Shown here: positions 1-6,778 of the stretch, in pieces
Layout of the letters: each line of letters starts with the position of its first letter
Numbering within the stretch: the stretch's first letter is position 1
DNA from: an uncultured Bacteroidales bacterium
GTDB lineage: Bacteria > Bacteroidota > Bacteroidia > Bacteroidales > Muribaculaceae
Length of the DNA stretch: 36,628 nt
Assembly: GCA_902792435.1 (NCBI GenBank)
Contig: CADAZN010000034.1
Span: 1 to 36,628, forward strand
Direction of reading: 5' to 3'
Made by a program: the position numbers and the translations under genes
The notes under the pieces: generated by a model
The model's database searches: none
Told to the model about the DNA's origin: nothing
What the model saw: only the letters and a program-made list of their open reading frames with translations

Positions 1-1914
1 ACTTGAACCGTCGCGACGGATAGTTGCCTGGAGCATGTAACGCTCATCATAGTTGTAAGAGAAACGAGCGAAGAGCGAAGCAAGGCGGTGCTCCACATAA
101 GGGCCAGCCCAACCGCTCACGAGCGAGGATACGCCAATGATCTTGCCGTCGGCATCGAGCGTGGTTTGAATGCTACCGCCAGTGGTGTAATCTACATATG
201 GTTTGTTGATGTTGATCAAATTCCAGTGCGAGGCGCCCACATAGCTGCCTTTGTACTTCATGGCACTTTGACCAAGCACGATACCGATTGTGTGCTTGCC
301 AAACACCTTATCGTAGGTCAAGGTGTTCTCAACTTGCCAGTTGGTGCCGTTGCACTTCTCCGATGAAGCCTGGGTGTGGTCGCTGTTGTTGTTACCCGAC
401 AAGTAGAACTTGCTGGTGGTTGCAGCATCATTGCCCCAGAACGACTGCTCGGCGCTCCAAGTGAAGTTGTACTTCAAGTTGTCCCACAGTTGCACATTGA
501 GAGAGAACTTAGGCATGAACTTGTGCGACCAGCCCTTAGATGGAGGTCCCTGCATCAATGCGATGGGGTTGTTCTGCTCGTTATATGAACCAAGGAAGCC
601 AGGAATAGTGTAAGGATTACCGTTCTCGTCACGATAGAGGTCGTAGGCCGAATACTGGTCAATCATCTGCTGAGCAATATCGCCAGTGAGAACCACGGGC
701 AGTGTGGGAGCTAGATAAAGCGCCGAACCCAGTGGAGAACCCCAAGTGGAGTTGGCATCTACTCCCGTGCTATGCGTGCGCATATAAGAAAGGTTGGCGC
801 CCACATCAATCTTGTTAAGGAAATTACGCTCCTTAGTGGCATCAAGAATATTGAACGTGTTGTTTGAACGAATGGTAAGGCGGTCGTAGTTAGAACGTCC
901 GAAGTTACCACCCACAATACCATCCTGAGTGAAGTAACCCAGTGAGAGGTAGTAGTTCACCCTTTCGGTAGCACCACTCACGCTCAAGTCGTGCTGCATG
1001 ATGGGTGCATTGTCGTTAAAGAGCAGTTTCTGCCAGTCGGTGCCAAAACCGGTGATTGGATTGCCGTTGGCATCAATCAGGTTGGCAGGATCGGCATAGA
1101 GTGGAGCCATACCACCATTCACATACTTCTCGTTCTGGAGGATAGCATAGTCGGTAGCGCCAGTCACTTCGCGGTGCTTCCATGCGCTCTGCCAGCCATA
1201 AGAGAAGTTGTAGTTAATTTGGGGCTTGCCCATTTTTCCTTTCTTAGTGGTAACAAGGATTACACCATTGGCTGCACGTGCACCATAGATGGCACCCGAG
1301 GCGGCATCTTTCAGCACCTCAATACTCTCTATATCATAGGGGTTGACCGATTCCAGACCATATTGGTCGGCGGGCATGCCATCGATGATGTAGAGGGGAT
1401 TGGAGTCGTTGATAGTACCTACACCACGCACACGAATCATTGACTGTGAGCCAGGTTGACCCGATGATGAGGTAACGTTCACACCTGCTGCCAAGCCCTT
1501 CAGGGCATCGTCGGCGCGCAGACGCGTCTTGCCAGCCAAGTCGGCCTCGGTGACCTTCGCAATCGAAGCGGTCACAACGCTCTTCTTTTGAGTTCCGTAA
1601 CCAATCACTACCACTTCGTCAAGCGACTGCTTGTCTTCCTGAAGGGTGACGGTCATGTTGTTGCTGGCTGTCAACTCCTGAGTTGCATAGCCAATATACG
1701 AAATCACGATAGGCGTACCCGACTTCACGTTCAACGTGAACTGACCATCAATATTGGTGACGGTACCATTGTTAGGGTTGCCTTTCTCGACGATGGAAGC
1801 TCCAATAATGGGCTCTCCTTGCTCGTCGACCACAGTTCCCAAGATTCCTTGGGCACTCGCTGCCATCGACACCATCAGCGCCAATAGCAACAATAGAAAC
1901 CTGCTTTTCTTCAT
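1..1914 (-). CDS. SusC/RagA-family TonB-linked outer membrane protein, partial (C-terminus off the left edge)
   Basis: This is the outer-membrane transporter half of a SusC/SusD-type nutrient uptake pair; it imports glycans or peptides using TonB energy. The visible 638 residues show a signal peptide (residues 1-22, ending MAASAQ), a carboxypeptidase-regulatory-like domain (about 23-95, GTVVDEQGEPIIGAS and DGQFTLNV), the linker LDEVVVIGYGTQKK (98-111), and the plug domain with IRVRG, PLYIIDGMP and EVLKDAASGAIYGARAANGV (about 160-218). Barrel strands follow, and the window ends inside the conserved YMLQATIRRDGSS segment. The frame is open to base 1; full family members are about 1000 residues, so roughly a third is missing. 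The SusD partner would lie beyond the left edge. The start ATG (1914-1912) sits directly before the signal peptide. The family call is very firm; the substrate cannot be told. Confidence 0.97.
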   Translation of the reverse strand, partial: MKKSRFLLLLLALMVSMAASAQGILGTVVDEQGEPIIGASIVEKGNPNNGTVTNIDGQFTLNVKSGTPIVISYIGYATQELTASNNMTVTLQEDKQSLDEVVVIGYGTQKKSVVTASIAKVTEADLAGKTRLRADDALKGLAAGVNVTSSSGQPGSQSMIRVRGVGTINDSNPLYIIDGMPADQYGLESVNPYDIESIEVLKDAASGAIYGARAANGVILVTTKKGKMGKPQINYNFSYGWQSAWKHREVTGATDYAILQNEKYVNGGMAPLYADPANLIDANGNPITGFGTDWQKLLFNDNAPIMQHDLSVSGATERVNYYLSLGYFTQDGIVGGNFGRSNYDRLTIRSNNTFNILDATKERNFLNKIDVGANLSYMRTHSTGVDANSTWGSPLGSALYLAPTLPVVLTGDIAQQMIDQYSAYDLYRDENGNPYTIPGFLGSYNEQNNPIALMQGPPSKGWSHKFMPKFSLNVQLWDNLKYNFTWSAEQSFWGNDAATTSKFYLSGNNNSDHTQASSEKCNGTNWQVENTLTYDKVFGKHTIGIVLGQSAMKYKGSYVGASHWNLININKPYVDYTTGGSIQTTLDADGKIIGVSSLVSGWAGPYVEHRLASLFARFSYNYDERYMLQATIRRDGSS

Positions 1915-1932
1915 ACCATTTTCTTCATACCA
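1905..1932 (-). repeat. 14-bp tandem duplication covering the susC-like start codon; creates a 5-codon upstream ORF
   Basis: The 14-bp unit ttttcttcatacca occurs twice head to tail (1905-1918 and 1919-1932). On the minus strand the duplication supplies an extra ATG at 1928-1926 that encodes only M-K-K-M-V and stops at a TGA (1913-1911) overlapping the real ATG (1914-1912) as ATGA. Seen directly; any effect on translation is inference. Confidence 0.8.
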
Positions 1933-1985
1933 TTTTTTTGATTATTGTTAATGATTTAGTTGAATTGTTTCGGATTTTCCAATGG

Positions 1986-1993
1986 CAAATATA
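1986..1993 (-). promoter_or_regulatory. -7 box of the SusC-like gene
   Basis: The minus strand reads TATATTTG, a perfect match to the Bacteroidetes TAnnTTTG box, about 70 nt upstream of the susC-like ATG. No clear TTTG -33 box was seen at the usual distance. The transcript would carry a leader of about 65 nt that includes the duplicated start region. Confidence 0.55.
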
Positions 1994-2273
1994 ATTAAAG
2001 TACGCGCGCATAATAATTCATAAATAGTAAAAGTGGAAGAATACAAGCTCAGATAATCCGCACACCTTTATATATCAACAAGGTACACCAATTTCCAAAC
2101 CACAAAAAAGTGGTTGAAATGTAGACGATTGTATGAACAAAAACACAATAAAAACCACCGTTTTCGGTAGCGTTTCACATAACTATCGGGGCCATCGGCA
2201 ACCGCAACCTCGAATGCAGCAAACACTTCAATATACAGTATTATTTTACTTTTTACAATAAAATTTTTAAGCA

Positions 2274-2309
2274 TATGCCATGATTTGGCATAGGTTTGTT
2301 TTATCTTTG
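2274..2309 (+). promoter_or_regulatory. Palindrome/promoter element 1 (upstream of WYL gene)
   Basis: The perfect inverted repeat TATGCCA-tgatt-TGGCATA (2274-2292) contains the 15-bp core TGCCATGATTTGGCA (2276-2290). Eleven bases after the core is the -7 box TATCTTTG (2302-2309), followed 17 nt later by the WYL ATG. The same core, the same 11-bp spacing and a -7 box recur at 6730, 7338 and 7662. The palindrome centre falls near -33, so it could be an operator (perhaps autoregulatory for the WYL protein) or a specialised upstream promoter element. Function is inference. Confidence 0.75.
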
Positions 2310-2325
2310 CAAAAAACATTGAATT

Positions 2326-3252
2326 ATGAGTTATAGCATTCAACAAAACTTGGTCGGGAAATATGTGTGGCTCATCGAGACCATATACCGGGCCAGGAGG
2401 ATTACATTTAAGGAAATCAACGAGCGGTGGCGCGACAACGTGGAAATGAGTGGCGGAGAGGACATACCCTTGCGCACATTTAACAACTGGCGTTATGCCA
2501 TTCAGGACATGTTCGGATTGTTTATTGAGAACGAGCGATGTGGGAGCTATCGCTACTACATAGAGAATGAGGAGGACATCAGCAACAACGGCCTGCGATC
2601 ATGGATCTACAGCACCTACTGCGTGGGCAACGCACTGGCAGGCTGTCAGGGCATCAAAGACCGCATTCTGCTCGAGTATGTGCCATCGGGCCAGCAGCAC
2701 CTTCAGCCCATCATCGATGCAATGAAGGAAAACCGAGTGCTCAACATCACTTATAAGAGCTTCTGGAGCGAAAAAGAGAGGACTTACAATGTGCAACCAC
2801 TATGCATCAAGCTGTTTCGCCAGCGTTGGTATCTAGTAGTAAGATACGATAAACCCGGCTATTCGCCATGGGTCTGCGCCCTTGACCGCATCTTGTTGTT
2901 GGAGAAGACGGAGGAAACCTTCACGATGCCAAAGGACTGGGATGCTGAAGAGTATTTTGACGGCTTCATTGGTGTTTTGTGCCATAACGATTGCAATAAA
3001 GAAACAGTGAAGATTAAAGTCTCTACTAGTCAAGCTAATTACCTACGCAGCCTTAAGTTGCATGAGTCGCAGGAAGAGGTTGAGCGAAATGAGGATTACA
3101 GTATCTTTACTTACTACCTGCGCCCAACTTACGACTTTATGCAAGAACTGCTTTGGAACGGCGAAGAAGTGGAAGTATTAGAGCCACAATGGCTCCGCGA
3201 TGAGATGAGAGGGAGAATTGAACGGATGCTTGACTTATATAAGGAGGATTAG
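2326..3252 (+). CDS. WYL-domain transcriptional regulator (YafY/CapW-like)
   Basis: This cytosolic DNA-binding regulator has 308 residues. A helix-turn-helix region lies at about residues 20-65 (RITFKEINERW and LRTFNNWRYAIQDMFG). The WYL domain is at about 130-200, with core RVLNITYKSF and the signature strand RWYLVVRY (167-174). A C-terminal WCX-like domain follows at about 225-305 (TYYLRPTYDFMQELLWNGEEV). WYL domains sense ligands, often nucleic-acid fragments, and many control defence or DNA-repair genes (known for the family). It is followed 3 bp later by a DnaQ-like exonuclease, so the two form an operon. The ATG is 17 nt after the -7 box of element 1, giving a very short leader. Its targets are unknown; the four matching palindromes in this window are candidates. 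Confidence 0.92.
   Translation: MSYSIQQNLVGKYVWLIETIYRARRITFKEINERWRDNVEMSGGEDIPLRTFNNWRYAIQDMFGLFIENERCGSYRYYIENEEDISNNGLRSWIYSTYCVGNALAGCQGIKDRILLEYVPSGQQHLQPIIDAMKENRVLNITYKSFWSEKERTYNVQPLCIKLFRQRWYLVVRYDKPGYSPWVCALDRILLLEKTEETFTMPKDWDAEEYFDGFIGVLCHNDCNKETVKIKVSTSQANYLRSLKLHESQEEVERNEDYSIFTYYLRPTYDFMQELLWNGEEVEVLEPQWLRDEMRGRIERMLDLYKED
3241..3247 (+). promoter_or_regulatory. Shine-Dalgarno sequence for the exonuclease
   Basis: AAGGAGG lies 8 nt before the ATG at 3256 and inside the last codons of the WYL gene. Strong Shine-Dalgarno sequences are uncommon in Bacteroidetes, and this one fixes the start of the exonuclease and supports co-translation from the WYL mRNA. Confidence 0.6.
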
Positions 3253-3255
3253 ATA

Positions 3256-3750
3256 ATGCTGGACTTTGCTGCAATAGACTTTGAAACGGCCAACAGCGAG
3301 CGCAGTTCAGTATGTTCGGTGGGGGTAGTAATAGTACGCGGCGGTGAGATTGTTGACTCCTTCTACTCGCTAATCCAGCCCGAACCAAACTATTATAACT
3401 ATTGGTGTTCACAGGTTCACGGACTATGTTGTGACGATACCGACGATGCGCCCATCTTCCCTGAAGTATGGAAACAGATTGAGCCGATGATTGATGGTCT
3501 GCCTCTTGTGGCTCACAACAGCCCATTCGACGAAGGATGCCTGCGTGCCGTCTTTAGATCATACCAGATGGACTACCCCGAGTACATCTTCCTCGACACA
3601 CTGCGTGCCTCGCGTCGTAAACTCCCCCATCTCGACAACCACCAACTCCAAACAGTGGCTGTAGCTCTTGGCTTTGACCTCGTGAACCACCACCATGCTC
3701 TTGCCGATGCTGAAGCTTGCGCCTGGATAGCGAGAGAAATAATTGATTAA
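3256..3750 (+). CDS. 3'-5' exonuclease, DnaQ-like (DEDDh)
   Basis: The protein has 164 residues and is a stand-alone DEDDh exonuclease domain that would remove nucleotides from DNA or RNA 3' ends using two metal ions. All catalytic residues are visible: D8 and E10 in AAIDFETAN, D92 in HNSPFDEGC, and H146 and D151 in HHALADAEA. Its length matches the family of small DnaQ-epsilon-like exonucleases. It sits 3 bp after the WYL regulator stop and shares its promoter. A WYL plus exonuclease pair suggests a DNA-damage or nucleic-acid-processing role, but the in vivo substrate is not known. Confidence 0.93.
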   Translation: MLDFAAIDFETANSERSSVCSVGVVIVRGGEIVDSFYSLIQPEPNYYNYWCSQVHGLCCDDTDDAPIFPEVWKQIEPMIDGLPLVAHNSPFDEGCLRAVFRSYQMDYPEYIFLDTLRASRRKLPHLDNHQLQTVAVALGFDLVNHHHALADAEACAWIAREIID

Positions 3751-3814
3751 ATTTTGTGGTATTGTGTTTTGGGGTGATTCTGGGGAGTTTTTTTATTTTT
3801 TCAATAAAAAGAAT

Positions 3815-3822
3815 TATATTTG
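3815..3822 (+). promoter_or_regulatory. -7 box for the zinc-finger/membrane-protein operon
   Basis: TATATTTG lies 35 nt before the ATG at 3858. It follows an AT-only palindrome (tttttatt-ttttc-aataaaaa, near 3791-3810) and T-runs that may terminate the exonuclease transcript. The palindrome core found in elements 1-4 is absent here, so this is an ordinary promoter. Confidence 0.5.
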
Positions 3823-3857
3823 CAAAGAAATACAACTAATACAAAAAACTATTTAAC

Positions 3858-4109
3858 ATGGAAGATTTTTATTGCAAGTATTGTGGTCAACGATTTGCTT
3901 CAATACGGTCGATGACTGGAATGTGGTGCCATCGGCACCCTGATGGACCAAACAAGGGAAAACATGCGCCTTATGAGGGCAGAGTAAAACAACGCTACAC
4001 TTGCCGTTTTTGTGGCCAACAGTTCACTTCAATAATGTCTATGACTGGAATGTGGTGTCACCGTCACCCTAATGGTCAAAACAAAGGTAAGCACGAACCA
4101 GCATTATAA
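3858..4109 (+). CDS. Small protein of two tandem CxxC...CHxH zinc-finger-like units
   Basis: The 83 residues form two near-identical units offset by 43 residues. Each has CxxC (C6/C9 and C49/C52), then C-H-x-H (C24-H25-R-H27 and C67-H68-R-H70), the shared core SMTGMWCHRHP (18-28 and 61-71) and a trailing NKGKH. The pattern strongly suggests a bound zinc ion per unit and possible nucleic-acid binding, but no known family function is assigned. The DNA is duplicated too: the same 17-bp stretch begins at 3912 and 4041. It is followed 10 bp later by the membrane/coiled-coil gene, so the two are probably co-transcribed. Real coding is supported by the repeat and the upstream promoter. Confidence 0.75.
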   Translation: MEDFYCKYCGQRFASIRSMTGMWCHRHPDGPNKGKHAPYEGRVKQRYTCRFCGQQFTSIMSMTGMWCHRHPNGQNKGKHEPAL

Positions 4110-4119
4110 ATTACACATT

Positions 4120-5502
4120 ATGAAAAAAGACTATTTCTCTTGGATAAAAAAAGACCCTTTTTGGATTATATTATTTTTCATTGTTTTAATTATAACTATC
4201 GTTATCTTTAAAGTTAATGGTAATACATGGGCGACACAAGTCTTTGCAGCATGTTTAGGAGCGATTATCACTGTAATTGTAACTAGGCTACTACTGAGCA
4301 AACAATCAGAAATAGATGAGAAATTAAGAAAAGCTGAATGGGCTGCAGCTGAACAACGAAGAAAACTCGATGAAGATGCTCAAAAAACACTCCGAAAGGC
4401 TGAAGCTGATGCAGAGAGAAAACTGGAGGAATATAAAACTGAATCCGCAAAAGAATTGCGAGAATTAGAGGAAAAATCCAAACGCAATTTTGAGATATAT
4501 AATGCCAAATTAAAGGTCTATTCATCTTTCGTCTCAAAGATGTATAACATCTTACGCGATAATGAGGTTACCAGAGACGAACTTTTGGATTTAAGGACCC
4601 AGATACTTGGACAAGTAAGTTTTTATGCCAATGGAGACATTCTTGCAGGCATTAATGACGAATTAAGTTTAAAAAAAGTCGGTGACTTTCGTGAAAATAT
4701 TGAAAACATACAAAGGTGCTTTGCTAATATAGCATCCTTGTTACAAAAGGATCTACGCGGAAATGAATGGAATGCCGACAGTGGCGGTGCTATTAAGTTA
4801 TGGAACACTTTTGATGGACTCCTTGACAAATTCAATGAAACAACTCAGCAACCAATTGTTAACACATTCTCTGATGACATTGCTTCAAAGTGCTTTAACA
4901 GTACATTTTGGCACTTCAATATGTTAGGTGCAGAAGAGCAGCTTCGTGCTTTAAGCATGGGTGTTTTTGAGTTGAATTTAATTGAATATGACGAGGATTG
5001 GCGTACAGGATTAATAAAGCAGGTTCAAGAAAATGATCTCATTTTCCTTTTCCGGGCTGGTGGACCAGGATATATGGGTGTCTATCGTGCTAAAGGTTGG
5101 AAAATATTCCAGTTCAACAAAGAAGATGGCAGTACAATAGAAACACTAAATATATTTGGTGCAACAAAACAAGTAATAAATAACCCAAGCGATGACGAAA
5201 TCAACAAGAGTGACATTTATGAATCCAAGGAAGACGGTGCTACACTTTGTTCAAGTCTTATTGTTGAGCCATTGGCATTTGCACGCACTGGTGTTGGCAA
5301 TCTCGGTGGAGTGTATCGTCGCACTATTTCTCGTTATGACAGAGGTTACGGACTCATGCATTTAGGATGTTTTATGGCAATTATGGATAATGAAGACATC
5401 TATAACACATACCTCGAAGATGGTAAAAAGCACACGATGGGGTGCAATAAAGAATTGTTCAAAAGAATTCTTGCTGTAGGTAATATTGAAAAAGCAACAT
5501 AA
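4120..5502 (+). CDS. Membrane-anchored coiled-coil protein of unknown function
   Basis: The protein has 460 residues. Two transmembrane helices (about 14-30 and 38-59) form an N-terminal hairpin. A long charged heptad-rich coiled coil follows (about 62-128, rich in A, E, K and R), then a helical region (about 130-260), and a mixed C-terminal domain containing IFLFRAGGPGYMGVY and GWKIFQF (about 305-340). I do not recognise the C-terminal domain. The open frame extends 16 codons upstream into the zinc-finger gene, but ATG 4120 immediately precedes the first TM helix (MKKDYFSWIKKDPFW) and is preferred. The architecture of membrane hairpin plus coiled coil plus soluble domain fits a sensor or scaffold at the inner membrane, as seen in some phage-defence proteins, but that is inference. 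It is AT-rich compared with the flanking surface genes. Confidence 0.8.
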   Translation: MKKDYFSWIKKDPFWIILFFIVLIITIVIFKVNGNTWATQVFAACLGAIITVIVTRLLLSKQSEIDEKLRKAEWAAAEQRRKLDEDAQKTLRKAEADAERKLEEYKTESAKELRELEEKSKRNFEIYNAKLKVYSSFVSKMYNILRDNEVTRDELLDLRTQILGQVSFYANGDILAGINDELSLKKVGDFRENIENIQRCFANIASLLQKDLRGNEWNADSGGAIKLWNTFDGLLDKFNETTQQPIVNTFSDDIASKCFNSTFWHFNMLGAEEQLRALSMGVFELNLIEYDEDWRTGLIKQVQENDLIFLFRAGGPGYMGVYRAKGWKIFQFNKEDGSTIETLNIFGATKQVINNPSDDEINKSDIYESKEDGATLCSSLIVEPLAFARTGVGNLGGVYRRTISRYDRGYGLMHLGCFMAIMDNEDIYNTYLEDGKKHTMGCNKELFKRILAVGNIEKAT

Positions 5503-5535
5503 AGTTAATCAAATAATTCAACAGATCTTAGCATC

Positions 5536-5718
5536 ATGGGAACAAACAAAAAAATAGATACACTTATTCATTTCGTAAACTGGGTGAATAATTCCCAAAA
5601 AGATATTTTAAAAATCGGCAGAAGGCTCGAAAACGTTTTTGACGATGACTTAGAATCTGGCAATTTCGAAATATCAGAATTAATAAACAACATCAGTGAG
5701 TTCTCTAAAAATATATGA
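5536..5718 (+). CDS. Small hypothetical protein (60 aa)
   Basis: This short helical, acidic protein has no recognised family. It begins 33 bp after the membrane protein, and its stop codon overlaps the next ATG as ATGA (5715-5718), a typical coupled-operon arrangement. The coupling to a nuclease stump suggests it was once the upstream partner of a full nuclease gene, perhaps an accessory or immunity protein; that is inference. Confidence 0.5.
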   Translation: MGTNKKIDTLIHFVNWVNNSQKDILKIGRRLENVFDDDLESGNFEISELINNISEFSKNI

Positions 5719-5882
5719 TAGATTTACTTATGAAAAATATAGAGTCTATATTGAAACAAATCTCAGCTATTGTTGAAAGAGAAAAAATTCAACAAGAAGA
5801 GAAACGCAAACGAGGTGAAAACTTCAACATATTTAGTGTGCTAGGACTCTCAACAAGTGAAGTCAGGCTTCATTCCGCCTAA
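5715..5882 (+). pseudogene. N-terminal stump of a PD-(D/E)XK (PDDEXK_4-like) nuclease
   Basis: The 55-residue frame contains GENFNIFSVLGLSTSEVRLH followed by SA and a stop. This matches the N-terminal signature of PDDEXK_4-type nucleases (GENFNIF...LGL...EVR.HS), after which full members continue with a FLA-LL-P helix and several hundred residues carrying the catalytic site. Here the reading frame stops exactly after HSA, with none of the nuclease core present. The ATG overlaps the 60-aa gene stop (ATGA). A hairpin begins right at the stop codon. The family call rests on remembered consensus, not a search; most likely a deletion remnant, less likely a functional micro-protein. Confidence 0.6.
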
Positions 5883-5924
5883 AACCCGCTGAAATTATTT
5901 TAAGCTGAATTTCAGGCAGTTTTA
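5880..5924 (+). terminator. Hairpin after the nuclease stump
   Basis: The arms CTGAAATT (5889-5896) and AATTTCAG (5908-5915) pair perfectly. Outer arms TAAAAC (5880-5885) and GTTTTA (5919-5924) also pair across a 3x3 internal loop. A short T-rich stretch follows. It begins at the stop codon of the truncated nuclease frame and precedes the next promoter, so it is probably the operon terminator. Confidence 0.5.
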
Positions 5925-5956
5925 TTTGAAGACTTCAAAAACGTGACTTAAATTTG
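5925..5956 (+). promoter_or_regulatory. Canonical Bacteroidetes promoter of the UDG-like gene
   Basis: TTTG (5925-5928) is followed by 20 bp and then TAAATTTG (5949-5956), matching the classical -33/-7 arrangement. The gene starts 37 nt downstream. This canonical spacing contrasts with the palindrome elements, where TTTG sits only 14 bp from the -7 box. Confidence 0.6.
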
Positions 5957-5992
5957 TAAACGAAATAAGACAATAATCAAGAAAAAAATATT

Positions 5993-6691
5993 ATGACTGC
6001 AGAGAAACTACAATTATCACAAGAGAAAATTATTGAGAAAATTTATTCATTCGCAAAAGAGAACAAACTCTCAAACGACAATGTAGAACCAATCCCTGAT
6101 GGGGTTTATAGCGCAGAGCTATATTTATCTGCCCCATCACAAATTATGTGGATTCTCAAAGAACCCTATGATGACTTTAATGAAAAAGGAGAACCATATG
6201 GAGGTGGTTGGAATTTATTCAGTGCTTTTGATAATGATAATGCATGGAGTTCTCCAACCTGGCAACCAATAATTTATTCCATGTATGGGTTATTCTACAA
6301 CCAAAAATGGGATAAAATGGACGAAATTTGCAATAATAAAAAAATGGCAGATGTATTAAAACAGATTGCTTATATTAACATTAGTAAAATGCCTGCGTCA
6401 ACTACTACCAATGATAATTCGCTTTATGAAAAGTATGAACTTTGGAAGGAAATATTAATGGAGCAAATAGCTATATATGCACCAAAGATAATCATTTTTG
6501 GCAGGACCTTTGAATATTTTAAGACTGACTTGGTTGGATATGACGCAGTACCACTATCGTCAGTTGAAGGCGTTATAAATATTTATGAGAAAAATGGTGT
6601 GTATTATCTGGACGCATATCACCCAAATCAAAAAAAGTTTTCAAGAGGAATCTATGTAAACACCATAATTGAATCTTGTTTACTTAAATAA
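5993..6691 (+). CDS. Uracil-DNA-glycosylase-fold-like protein
   Basis: The protein has 232 residues. Its layout resembles the UDG superfamily: a first motif IMWILKEPYDDF (51-62), a middle strand AYINISKMPAS (126-136), a central strand APKIIIFGRTFEYF (163-176) and a C-terminal motif YLDAYHPNQ (205-213), comparable to the HPS-type loop of UDGs. If correct it would bind or cleave damaged or modified bases. The catalytic motifs diverge from well-studied UDG families, so enzymatic activity is uncertain. It has its own canonical promoter and ends just before palindrome element 2, whose hairpin plus T-run probably terminates it. Very AT-rich. The fold assignment is inference from motif spacing. Confidence 0.55.
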   Translation: MTAEKLQLSQEKIIEKIYSFAKENKLSNDNVEPIPDGVYSAELYLSAPSQIMWILKEPYDDFNEKGEPYGGGWNLFSAFDNDNAWSSPTWQPIIYSMYGLFYNQKWDKMDEICNNKKMADVLKQIAYINISKMPASTTTNDNSLYEKYELWKEILMEQIAIYAPKIIIFGRTFEYFKTDLVGYDAVPLSSVEGVINIYEKNGVYYLDAYHPNQKKFSRGIYVNTIIESCLLK

Positions 6692-6722
6692 TCAATTATT
6701 TAGTTTACAAAAACTTTTATAT

Positions 6723-6763
6723 GGAGCTGTGCCTCAATTTGGCATAGCTCCTTTTTAATTTTG
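6723..6763 (+). promoter_or_regulatory. Palindrome/promoter element 2 (terminator plus promoter of the HAD gene)
   Basis: Arms GGAGCTGTGCC (6723-6733) and GGCATAGCTCC (6741-6751) pair with a single G-T wobble, and T5 follows, so the hairpin is also a plausible terminator for the upstream gene. The 15-bp core TGCCTCAATTTGGCA (6730-6744) is followed by 11 bp and then the -7 box TAATTTTG (6756-6763). The HAD ATG is 16 nt further. Same geometry as elements 1, 3 and 4. Confidence 0.75.
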
Positions 6764-6778
6764 CTCAAAACTATCTCT

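Larger units (their letters stand above)
1915..2325. other. 411-bp divergent intergenic region
   Basis: This region separates the leftward SusC-like gene from the rightward WYL gene. Besides the two -7 boxes, the start-codon duplication and the palindrome at 2274-2292, it is AT-rich with no supported gene. An open frame at 2068-2346 on the minus strand has no recognisable protein character and lies across both promoters. Confidence 0.6.

Noticed and set aside
991-1443. Rightward 150-codon frame inside the SusC-like gene
   Set aside because: It lies opposite conserved plug and barrel sequence and has no protein features of its own.
2284-2309. Reading TTTG in the palindrome core as an ordinary -33 box
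   Set aside because: It is 14 bp from the -7 box in all four cases, whereas the canonical promoter at 5925-5956 in the same island has 20 bp.
2068-2346. Leftward 92-codon frame across the susC/WYL intergenic region
   Set aside because: It covers the promoter and palindrome of the WYL gene and has low-complexity, unprotein-like sequence.
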